From NCBI RefSeq assembly GCF_006539865.1, contig NZ_BJNV01000030.1, positions 1 through 56,034 on the forward strand: a stretch of 56,034 nt of DNA, given 5' to 3'. The stretch is from Zoogloea ramigera (lineage in GTDB: Bacteria > Pseudomonadota > Gammaproteobacteria > Burkholderiales > Rhodocyclaceae). Under the pieces are notes generated by a model, which saw nothing but the letters and a program-made list of their open reading frames with translations, ran no database searches and was not told where the DNA came from. Of this stretch, positions 29,708 to 37,634 are shown in pieces; position 1 is the stretch's first letter; each line of letters begins with the position of its first letter. The position numbers and the translations under genes are program-made.

Positions 29708-30385
29708 TCAGGCCCGATTTTGCGAGAAGAACTCCATTTTCACACCGGCGATCTCAATAATATCGTTATCGTTGAGTCGATGAGCCTGGGCATCCAGCGA
29801 GCGCCCGTTCACCACGGGGAAGACCGTGCCTTCGACGTGGGTGATGAAGTACCCGTGGGGCCGCCGGGTGATGACCGCCACCTGCGTACCGGGCTTGCCC
29901 AGGGTGGTGAGCGACTTCGACAGCTCCAACGTGCGCCCTGCGTGGGTGCCGCTGAGGATCTGGATCATCCCGACCGCGCTGGACGATGCCGGTGCCGGCG
30001 CCGGTGGGGCCTCTGGGGCCGCAGCAGCCTGACGTCCGTTGTCGGTGCCGATCGACTGGGAAAAGGAGACGTCCTGGTCTGCCGCCAGCGGCGCACCGCC
30101 ATCCGAGATGTACTTCAGCCGGTACTTGCCCAGCTCGATCACGTCGTTGCTCTGCAGGACGTGCTTCTTGACCGGCTGCCCATTGACGTAGGTGCCGTTG
30201 GTGCTGTTCATGTCCTCAAGGAAGGCATCGTTCAGGATCGTGACGATCGCCGCATGGTCACCGCTGATCGCCAGATTGTCGATCTGGATATCGTTGTGCG
30301 GCTTGCGCCCGATGGTCGTGCGCTCTTTTTCGAGAACCATCTCCTTAAGCACCAAACCATCCATGCTCAAAATCAACCTGGGCAT
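29708..30385 (-). CDS. FHA domain protein with two FHA domains
   Basis: A 225-residue protein binding phosphothreonine peptides. The first FHA (residues about 1-95) has the canonical set: TIGRKPHNDIQIDN, ISGDHAAI, DMNSTNGTYVNG. After an Ala/Pro-rich linker, the second (about 130-225) is degenerate: TTLGKPGTQVAVITRRPHGY replaces GR with GK and the NSTNG loop is missing. FHA proteins next to PP2C phosphatases usually report Ser/Thr phosphorylation. It lies 24 bases after the PP2C gene, same strand, so they form one unit. The ATG at 30388 one codon upstream is equally possible. A Ser/Thr kinase is not seen in the window. Confidence 0.88.
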   Translation of the reverse strand: MPRLILSMDGLVLKEMVLEKERTTIGRKPHNDIQIDNLAISGDHAAIVTILNDAFLEDMNSTNGTYVNGQPVKKHVLQSNDVIELGKYRLKYISDGGAPLAADQDVSFSQSIGTDNGRQAAAAPEAPPAPAPASSSAVGMIQILSGTHAGRTLELSKSLTTLGKPGTQVAVITRRPHGYFITHVEGTVFPVVNGRSLDAQAHRLNDNDIIEIAGVKMEFFSQNRA

Positions 30386-30409
30386 CACAATTCCTATCTG
30401 AAACCTGCC

Positions 30410-31171
30410 TTAACCAAGCTCGGCGCCAAGCCGCCCCGGGGTGCAGGACGACACGATGACAACCGAGATATTATCCACGCCGCCCCGATCATTGGCCAGA
30501 TCAACCAGATGTTCGGCAGCCAGCCGGGGGTTGGCCCCCAGCGCACCGAGCACTTCGGCGATATCGGCATCGGGGAGCATCTCCGTAAGCCCGTCCGAAC
30601 ACAGCAGGTAAATATCGCCCGCCTGGATCACCGAGACGGTCAGATCGGGCACGACCGACGCCGCCACCCCCACCGCCCGCGTGAGCAAGCCACGCAAGGC
30701 AGCTCCCGCCCGCGACGGGGGGACAATCATGCCCGCGTCCCTTTGCTCCCGCAATACGCTGTGGTCACGGGTCAGGCAAGTCAGTGCCTCGTCCCGCCAC
30801 CGATAGATGCGGGAGTCGCCCACATGACAGGTCAGCAGCGTGCCGTCCGCCCGCAAACACACCGCCACCAGCGTGGTCCCCATGCTGCGCAGGCTGGGAT
30901 CACTGGAGGCCATCGAAAAAACCGCCCTGTTGGCCTCGGCAACCGCAACCTGCACGTCACGCTCGGAGACCTCACCATCCGCCAGACATGCGCGAAGGTG
31001 AGCCACCCATGCATCCACGGCAAGGCGCGCAGCCACATGGCCACCGGCATGGCCACCCATGCCGTCGGCAACGATGGCGATGCCGAGATCCTCGTCACAA
31101 AAGACGCAATCCTCGTTACGCCCCCGGATCTGCCCCACGTGGGTTTCCATCACCATCCGCCAGAGACCCAC
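30410..31171 (-). CDS. PP2C-family serine/threonine protein phosphatase
   Basis: A 253-residue metal-dependent phosphatase with all signature motifs: HVGQIRGRNEDC, VADGMGGHAGG, HVGDSRIY, LLCSDGLTEML and GGVDNISVVIV. Metal-binding aspartates are all present, so it should be active. I choose GTG at 31171, which has a GGAGGGG site at the right distance; an ATG five codons later is the alternative. Upstream is the receiver-PAS-SpoIIE phosphatase; downstream the FHA protein, 24 bases away. PP2C-FHA pairs often act with a Ser/Thr kinase. Confidence 0.9.
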   Translation of the reverse strand: MGLWRMVMETHVGQIRGRNEDCVFCDEDLGIAIVADGMGGHAGGHVAARLAVDAWVAHLRACLADGEVSERDVQVAVAEANRAVFSMASSDPSLRSMGTTLVAVCLRADGTLLTCHVGDSRIYRWRDEALTCLTRDHSVLREQRDAGMIVPPSRAGAALRGLLTRAVGVAASVVPDLTVSVIQAGDIYLLCSDGLTEMLPDADIAEVLGALGANPRLAAEHLVDLANDRGGVDNISVVIVSSCTPGRLGAELG

Positions 31172-31393
31172 TTGCTCCCCTCCGTACCCAAGACCCTCTG
31201 GCCTGAAAAAACGCGCCGGGGGCGTGCCCACAATGCAGCCCCTCCAGCAAAACGCCTGAAAACGCATTATCGCCCGAGCGCGGGGTAAACAGGCTAGCGA
31301 TCTGCAGACAGCTGGGGCGGCAGACAGGGGCGAGGCCCCCGGTCAAGCCGCGGGCGGGGGAAGGAGCGCTGCCTCGGAGTGGGTGGCCGGACG

Positions 31394-32950
31394 CTAGACC
31401 CGCTGGGCGTCCTTTGGCGCGCAGTCAAGAACCAGCACCGACACGTCGTCACCGGCCGGCTGATGCCCAAGATGCCGGGTGAGCGCCTGACGCAGGCAGT
31501 TGACCCGCCCGCCGCGGAGGCTGCCAAGCAAAGCCTGCTCCAGGCCAGCCCGACCGAAAGGCTCACCGCTGACGCTCTCAGCCTCGGTCAGCCCGTCGGA
31601 GCACAGCATGATCTGGCAGGGTGCATCCCAGGTGAACTCGTCGTGATGGGGAACGATCTCTGACGAGGGCAGGATGCCCAGGGGCAGCTGGGACGACACG
31701 AAGCGCTGCACGACCCGCCCCTCGTCGTCCACCTGGAGCACATCCGGCACCCCGCCCACCCAGAGCTGCCCGCGCTTGCTGCCAAGCTCCAGGCGCACCA
31801 GCGCGGCCGCCACGAAGCGCCCCGGCGGCAACAGGCCGCAGAGCATGGAGTTGAGATCCGCCGCCAGCGCCGACACCGGCAGGTTGGCCGCCGCGCCGCG
31901 ATAGAAGGCCCCTAGCACCGGCAGCACGCTGATCGCCGCCGCCAGGCCATGGCCGGTGGCGTCGGCGAGCATCGCATACAGCGCGCCGCTCGGCGCACGG
32001 GCCACGGCCACCACGTCGCCGGAGAAGTTGCGCGCCGGCATCACCGCGTACTCCACCGCGCTGTCACGCAGCCAGTCGCTGCGAACCTGGCGCTCCATGA
32101 TCGCCATCGCGAGCTCCTGCTCGCGCACGGATTCATCGTGGTACTGCTGCAGGCGCGCCGCGTCCTCGGCCAGCTGGCGCTGGATGCGGCGCGCCTCCGA
32201 GACGTCGCGGACGACCCCGATGAACATGCGCCGGGTGGGCAGGCAGATGTCGGAGACGCCCAGTTCGAGCGGAAACACGCTGCCGTCCTTGCGCACACCG
32301 CTCATCTCGCGGATCTGGCCGACCACGTGCTTCTCGCCGCCATCAAGGTAACGGGCCAGATAGCCGTCGTGGGCACTGCGGTGCGGCTCGGGCATCAGGA
32401 TGCGCAGGTTCTGCCCGACCATCTCGGCCGCGGTGTAGCCGAAGATGCGGCAGGCCGAGCGGTTCACCGACAGGATCGTGCCGTCCTCGTCCGCCGAGAT
32501 GATGCCGTCGATCACGCCGTTGGCCACCGCCCGCACCTGCTCGAGGGAGCCCGACAGGCGCCGCTGCATGTCGAGCAGGCGCCGCAGGGCCTTGAAGCGC
32601 GCGGCGAACACCGGGAAGGACAGCGGCTTGGCGAGGTAGTCGTCGGCCCCGATCTCGAGGCCCTGGACGATGTCGCCTTCGCCGCTGAGGGCCGACACGA
32701 TGATGATCGGCACCCAGCGCTCGTCCTCCATCGCGCGGATCTGGCGGATCGCCTCGAAGCCGTCCATGCGCGGCATCATGAGATCCATCAGCACCACATC
32801 GGGCGCCTCGCGGCGGAAGAGATCCACCGCCTCCTGGCCATCCGCGGCGTAAAGCGGCGTGCAATTGAGATGGGCCAGGAAGGCGCCCACGATGGTGCGG
32901 TTGGATGCGATGTCGTCGGCGACGAGCACCCGGAGCGTGTTTTCAAGCAT
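31394..32950 (-). CDS. Response regulator with PAS and SpoIIE/PP2C phosphatase domains
   Basis: A 518-residue cytosolic protein: receiver domain (1-125) with the phospho-accepting D56 in VVLMDLMMPRMDG and the lysine in YLAKPLSF; a PAS domain (about 145-270, GVIDGIISADEDGTILSVNRSA); and a C-terminal SpoIIE-type phosphatase (about 305-510) with LADATGHGLAAAI, MLCSDGLTEAE and GDDVSVLVLD. Such RsbU-like proteins dephosphorylate anti-anti-sigma factors under control of phosphorylation. It is 76 bases downstream of the interrupted receiver-HATPase gene, whose HATPase is of anti-sigma type, which fits a partner-switching module. The expected STAS-domain antagonist is not seen in the window. Confidence 0.92.
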   Translation of the reverse strand: MLENTLRVLVADDIASNRTIVGAFLAHLNCTPLYAADGQEAVDLFRREAPDVVLMDLMMPRMDGFEAIRQIRAMEDERWVPIIIVSALSGEGDIVQGLEIGADDYLAKPLSFPVFAARFKALRRLLDMQRRLSGSLEQVRAVANGVIDGIISADEDGTILSVNRSACRIFGYTAAEMVGQNLRILMPEPHRSAHDGYLARYLDGGEKHVVGQIREMSGVRKDGSVFPLELGVSDICLPTRRMFIGVVRDVSEARRIQRQLAEDAARLQQYHDESVREQELAMAIMERQVRSDWLRDSAVEYAVMPARNFSGDVVAVARAPSGALYAMLADATGHGLAAAISVLPVLGAFYRGAAANLPVSALAADLNSMLCGLLPPGRFVAAALVRLELGSKRGQLWVGGVPDVLQVDDEGRVVQRFVSSQLPLGILPSSEIVPHHDEFTWDAPCQIMLCSDGLTEAESVSGEPFGRAGLEQALLGSLRGGRVNCLRQALTRHLGHQPAGDDVSVLVLDCAPKDAQRV

Positions 32951-33025
32951 CGGTATTCTCTGACTTGACTGGCGGAGCGGTCACGACGGGCCCTTGGCCG
33001 GAGGTCGTCACCATCGCTGGATACC

Positions 33026-33931
33026 TCATTTGGACGTCTCGTCGCGCGGCACCGTCACCACCACGCGATTGCCCGGCGGGATGTAGGTGAGGCTCGAAAA
33101 CGACAGCTGGCGAGACAGGGCGATGCCCCGCCCGTTAGGTGCAAAGGCCCGCTCCGGATCGAAATCGAGGAAGCGGCGCCAGTCGAAGCCCTCGCCGTCG
33201 TCGGAGATCTCGAAGACCCAGCGGGCCGAGTCCTTGCGCACCCGCATGCGTACCGCCCGGTCTTTGAATTCGGGCAGGGTCAGGCGCCGGCGGATCTCGT
33301 CCTCCCAGCAATCGCTCTCGCGCAGGCGGCTCTTTTCGGCAAAATCGATACCCAGATTGCCGTGCTCGACGCCATTCACCAGCAGCTCCGACAAGCCCAT
33401 CGCCAGCGTCTCCGGCTGGGGCCCGAGCAGCGCGACGAAGGACGCCAGCCGGCGGGCGTCGTCGAGGCTGCGCACGACGAACTCACCTTCGCCCAGGCAG
33501 GCCAGCGCGTGGGCGTGATCCGCCAGGTTGGCGGTGAGCTCCCGGCGCACCCGCATGTCGTCGAGGGCCGAGCGGATGATGGTGAGGAGGGCCTCACCCT
33601 CGAAGGGCTTGGTCAGGTAGTAGAAGGCCCCCGCCGCGAGACCCTCGCGGATCTGCTCCGGCGAGGTCGCCGCGGTCTGCATGATCACCGGGATGCCGGC
33701 GAGACGCTCGTCGGCCTTCATTCACTGGAGCAGCATGATGCCGTCCATGCCCGGCATCATGCGGTCGAGCAGGACGAGGTCGAAGGCTTGCGTGGTGTCG
33801 CAGAGAGCGTCCCATGCGGCCTCCCCGGACTCAACCATCACCAGATCGAAATCCATCTCGTCCAGATATTCGCCAACGATATCGAGATTGAACGGCTCGT
33901 CGTCCACGACGAGGATTCTTGCCTGGGTCAT
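33026..33931 (-). pseudogene. Receiver-HATPase (anti-sigma-like) regulator split by an in-frame TGA followed by ATG
   Basis: Reads as one gene of about 301 codons with a single TGA at codon 70 (33724-33722). N part (33931-33722, 69 residues): receiver with MTQARILVVDDEPFNL and D56 in LVLLDRMMPGMDG. C part (33721-33026, 231 residues): the rest of the receiver (IPVIMQTAATSPEQIREGLAAGAFYYLTKPF) then a HATPase domain with ELLVNGVEHGNLG, ISDDGEGFDW and NGRGIAL, like RsbW/SpoIIAB anti-sigma kinases. The same frame continues, and a C-to-T change of CGA to TGA would explain it. ATG follows the TGA directly, so reinitiation is possible. The start overlaps the kinase stop (ATGA). Choices are pseudogene, split pair or sequencing error. 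Confidence 0.75.
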
Positions 33932-36900
33932 TGAACTTCTCCCTCTTCCTGGGGCATCGCGAGCTCATGCTCTGGCAATCTGCCCAGGGGTAATGTCACG
34001 GTAAATTCGGCGCCGCCGGCCGGGTTGTTGCACGCCTCGATGCGACCGCCGTGGGCCTCGACGATCTCACGGCAGATCGCCAGGCCAAGGCCGGTTCCGC
34101 CGGCGCCGGTGCGCGTCCGGGAGCTCTGCACGAACTTGTCGAACACGCACAGCAGCTCATCGGGTGGAATGCCCACCCCTTCATCCGACACCACCAGGCG
34201 CAGGGCCGCAGCCCCGCCGCCAGCCATGCCATCCGTGATGCGCACGTGGATCACCTTGCCCTCGGGCGTGAACTTCACCGCATTGGCAACCAGGTTGCGC
34301 ACCACCTGCCCCAGGCGCGCTGCGTCGCCGACGCAGACCCCGGCGGTGGCCTCCATGCGGAACTCGACCCGCTGCCGGCGGGACTGGAGCAGCAGGTCGA
34401 ACTCGCCAACGATGTCGCGGGCGAGCCTCTCGAACTGCACCTCCTCCAAGTTAAGCACCATCCGGCCCGCTTCGCACTTCGACAGATCAAGAAGATCGTT
34501 GAGGAGGAGCATCAGCCGGTCGCCGCTCGCGTGGATACGCTGGAAGTACCCGCGCAGCTTTTCGTGGCCGGCGGTGGCCACCCGCGACTCGCCGAGCCGG
34601 GCGTAGCTGAGCACCCCGTGCATGGGGGTGCGCAGTTCGTGGGACATGTTGGCCAGAAAGACCGACTTGGCCTCGTTGGCCGTCTCGGCCGCCTCCTTGG
34701 CCAGCCGCAGGTCGTGGGTGCGGGCCTCGACGAGGGACGCCAGGTTGAGGTTGTGGTCGAGGATCTGGGCCTCGCGGGCCTTGGCCTCGTCGATGTCGGT
34801 GTGGGTGCCGATCATCCGCAGCGGCTTGCCGGCGGCGTCGCGCTCGACCACCAGGCCCCGCGCCAGGATCCACTTGTAGCGCCCGTCCTTGCAGCGCATC
34901 CGCAGCTCCCGCACGTAGCACGGCGACTCGCCACGCAGGTGTTCATCCTCGGCGGCCAGCGCCCCCGGCAGGTCTTCCGGGTGGACGCGGGAGGCCCACG
35001 CATCGGTGTCCTCCGGCAGCTCGCCGGGCTCGAAGCCCAGCATCGTCAGCCAGCGCTTCGAGCGGAACACCCGCCCCGTGGCGATGCTCCAGTCCCACAC
35101 CCCGTCGCCGGCGCCATCGAGGGCAAACTGCCAGCGGGCCTCGCTCTCGCGGAGGGCGAGCTCGGCGTCCTTCAGTTCGGTCACGTCACGCAGCACAAGC
35201 AGGGTGCCGCCGGTGGGGATCGCCCCCAGCCGCGCCTCGAAATGCCGCCGGCTGCCATGCCGCGCCGACGAATATTCGATGCGCTGGATGCGCCCGCTGC
35301 GCGCCGCCGCCAGCGCGGCACCGCCAAACCGGCGGGCCGTGTCGGCCGACAGCACTTCGTCGAGCCGGCGGCCCAGGAAGCTCTCGGGCGGCATCGCCAG
35401 ATCACTCGCGCTCGCGGCATGGTGACGCACGATGCGCAGGTCGCCGTCGAGCTGGAACAGCATGTCGGGCATCGCCGCAATCAGCGACTCGTTGGTCGCG
35501 TTGGCCTCCCGGATCGCCCGCTGCTCGGCCTTGCGGGCGCTAACGTCCTCGACGAGCACCCAGCGCTGGCCCGCCTCGCTGCCGCCCACAGCGGCGGTCG
35601 TCACCACGACGGGCACCCGCTCACCGCTCGGGCGGATGTATTCCTTCTCGTAGGCCACCATCCGTTCGCCCAGGGATGCAGCGACCATGGCCTGGACATC
35701 CCGCAGGGCGAACTCCGGCGGCGTGAGCGCCGGACAGCTGGCGCCACACACCACGTGTTCGGGATAGCCGGTGATACGGCAGAACTCGGCGTTGGCCTGC
35801 AGGTAACGCCCCTCCTCATCCATCAGGGCCATCCCGATGGAGGCATTGCGGTACAGGGAGTCGAGCCGGGCGTGGGAATCCGCCACCTCCTGACGGGCAC
35901 GCCGCAGGCTGGTCACATCGGACACCGCACCGGCCGTGCGATGCGGCCGGCCCGCGGCATCGAACTCAGTCTTGCCGACCAGATGAAACCAGGCCGGCGT
36001 GCCGTCCCGGCGGCGCCAGGCCAGCTCGCAATCCAGAGCCGAGCCCTGGCGCAAATGGGCGCGCAGCGCGGCCAGCAGCTCACGCCGGACGGCGCCATCC
36101 AGCGTGCGGAGGATGCCCCTCGGGCTGCATGGCAGGGCCCCCGCCTCGTATCCGAGCAGCTGCGCGCAACGCGGCGAGAGGTAGAGGGCGTGACACCCCG
36201 CATCGTGCTCCCACTCCCAGATCCCCTCATCCGTGGCCGACACCGCCAGCTCGAAGCGCTTCTCGCTGCGCCGCAGGCCGGCGGTCATCACCCCCGCGAT
36301 CCCCTCGGCCCGCTTCTGCTGCCCCGAGAGGTTGCCCAGCAGGAAAGCCAGCAGTGCCGATGCGACCAGGCCACCGCCCGCCGCCAGGGTGGACGCGGCG
36401 ATCTGGCCGGACGGAGGCGGCGGATAGATGGACAAGGCCCACACCCGGCCACCAAAACGCCACTCGCGGCGCAGCCCGGCGGTAGCAGCGTCCGGGACAC
36501 CTTCAGTGGCGTACAGCTGCTCGGGCGAGCCCTTGCTCACGTCGTCGACGCGCAGGCCATAGCCGGGGGCGACATCGTGGCTCAGGGTGTCGAACAGCGC
36601 CTGCAGCTTGAGGCCGACCCCGACCATGCCGTAGGGTGCCTCCGCCTCGCCGCTCTCTTCGACCAGCAGCGCCTTGCGGTACAGCAGGACGCCGAGGATG
36701 GGCGCACCGGAGTCCCGCGCCTGGAGCCTGAGGGGGCCGGTCATCGCCGGCCTGTCGGAGCGCAAGGCCTCGTCCATCGCGGGGCGCCGGAGCGCATCGC
36801 CGTAGCCATCGTAACCGATGGAGACAAGCGTTCGCGGCGACTGGGGCCAGATGTAACTGACTGGAAAAACGAAGACCGCACGTGCCGGATCGGGGGCGGG

Positions 36901-37341
36901 CAAGACCTTCACCTCCCGCTCGTAGGCGGCCGAGAGCAGCGCCTCGACGGCGCCGACCCGGGCCGTTTCGACACGTCGCATGAAACCAATGCCGACGACC
37001 TCGGGCAACGCATCGATGGGCCGCAGGCCGGCCACGTAGTTTTCGAACTCGCGCCGCTCGACGAGGTTCTGGGCGCTGAACAGCCCGGCGACGCTGCGCA
37101 GGATCAGGTCGACCTTGCCGAGCCGCTCATTGACCTGCTGCAGCAGCCGATCCGCCGCGGCTTCGTGATAGGCCGACTCCAGGCGACGCTCGTTCTCACG
37201 CAGGAAAAACCAGCCCGTCAGCGTGGCCAGCAACCCCATCACCAGCGCCACGGCAAACCAACGCGTCTCGATGGCGCAAAACCCGCCACTCCGCCTCGGT
37301 AAGAGGCGGGCATCCTGGGAGGTTGCGGGGCGCGGGTTCAT
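33928..37341 (-). CDS. CHASE-domain sensor histidine kinase with four PAS domains
   Basis: A 1,137-residue inner-membrane kinase. TM1 at about 28-47 and TM2 at about 315-337 bracket a periplasmic CHASE domain. Four PAS domains follow (about 355-480, 485-605, 610-725, 730-855). The HisKA domain has H901 in NMSHELRTPMHG; HATPase_c follows with N box (NLVANAVKF), G1 DEGVGI and G2 GTGLGLAI. There is no receiver, so it signals to a separate one, most simply the receiver-HATPase gene with which it overlaps by 4 bases, or the receiver-PAS-SpoIIE protein. CHASE domains sense small ligands; the ligand is unknown. Confidence 0.92.
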   Translation of the reverse strand: MNPRPATSQDARLLPRRSGGFCAIETRWFAVALVMGLLATLTGWFFLRENERRLESAYHEAAADRLLQQVNERLGKVDLILRSVAGLFSAQNLVERREFENYVAGLRPIDALPEVVGIGFMRRVETARVGAVEALLSAAYEREVKVLPAPDPARAVFVFPVSYIWPQSPRTLVSIGYDGYGDALRRPAMDEALRSDRPAMTGPLRLQARDSGAPILGVLLYRKALLVEESGEAEAPYGMVGVGLKLQALFDTLSHDVAPGYGLRVDDVSKGSPEQLYATEGVPDAATAGLRREWRFGGRVWALSIYPPPPSGQIAASTLAAGGGLVASALLAFLLGNLSGQQKRAEGIAGVMTAGLRRSEKRFELAVSATDEGIWEWEHDAGCHALYLSPRCAQLLGYEAGALPCSPRGILRTLDGAVRRELLAALRAHLRQGSALDCELAWRRRDGTPAWFHLVGKTEFDAAGRPHRTAGAVSDVTSLRRARQEVADSHARLDSLYRNASIGMALMDEEGRYLQANAEFCRITGYPEHVVCGASCPALTPPEFALRDVQAMVAASLGERMVAYEKEYIRPSGERVPVVVTTAAVGGSEAGQRWVLVEDVSARKAEQRAIREANATNESLIAAMPDMLFQLDGDLRIVRHHAASASDLAMPPESFLGRRLDEVLSADTARRFGGAALAAARSGRIQRIEYSSARHGSRRHFEARLGAIPTGGTLLVLRDVTELKDAELALRESEARWQFALDGAGDGVWDWSIATGRVFRSKRWLTMLGFEPGELPEDTDAWASRVHPEDLPGALAAEDEHLRGESPCYVRELRMRCKDGRYKWILARGLVVERDAAGKPLRMIGTHTDIDEAKAREAQILDHNLNLASLVEARTHDLRLAKEAAETANEAKSVFLANMSHELRTPMHGVLSYARLGESRVATAGHEKLRGYFQRIHASGDRLMLLLNDLLDLSKCEAGRMVLNLEEVQFERLARDIVGEFDLLLQSRRQRVEFRMEATAGVCVGDAARLGQVVRNLVANAVKFTPEGKVIHVRITDGMAGGGAAALRLVVSDEGVGIPPDELLCVFDKFVQSSRTRTGAGGTGLGLAICREIVEAHGGRIEACNNPAGGAEFTVTLPLGRLPEHELAMPQEEGEVQ

Positions 37342-37409
37342 CCCCGGCGTGAACGGCCCGCCGCCTTAAAGCTTGAGGGGCAGGCCCCAGCTTTGTCGGG
37401 CCCCTGAAG

Positions 37410-37634
37410 TCAGGCGCAGCCGGCGCTGTCCTTGACACCACATTTACGCAGAATGTTTTCCAGCGGGCAGAAACGCGTGAAACCGCTCTGGAAGAGGTTG
37501 GCCCCCACGAAGGCCGTAAACCACAGGAAGTTGTGGCTCACGAAGAAGGGGCTGCCTTCGACGCCGAGGGCCAGGGAGATCAAGACAAAGGCGCCGGCGA
37601 AGATGCGGACGAACTGGTTGACGGTAAGACTCAT
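37410..37634 (-). CDS. DUF2892 small membrane protein
   Basis: A 74-residue protein with two hydrophobic helices (FVRIFAGAFVLISLALG and FLWFTAFVGANLFQSG) followed by FCPLENILRKCGVKD, the signature of the DUF2892 family, also found as the C-terminal membrane part of YgaP rhodaneses. Two or three cysteines near the C terminus. Its ATG overlaps the stop of the RND permease (ATGA). In related bacteria DUF2892 genes are linked with sulfur-responsive ArsR-type regulators (YgaV/BigR type); a link here is inference from the operon and the AT-rich palindrome at its promoter. Confidence 0.9.
   Translation of the reverse strand: MSLTVNQFVRIFAGAFVLISLALGVEGSPFFVSHNFLWFTAFVGANLFQSGFTRFCPLENILRKCGVKDSAGCA

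Noticed and set aside
34051-37302. Plus-strand open frame of over 1,000 codons opposite the CHASE kinase
   Set aside because: The minus-strand frame has clear kinase domains; the plus frame is a high-G+C shadow rich in His, Arg, Gly and Leu.
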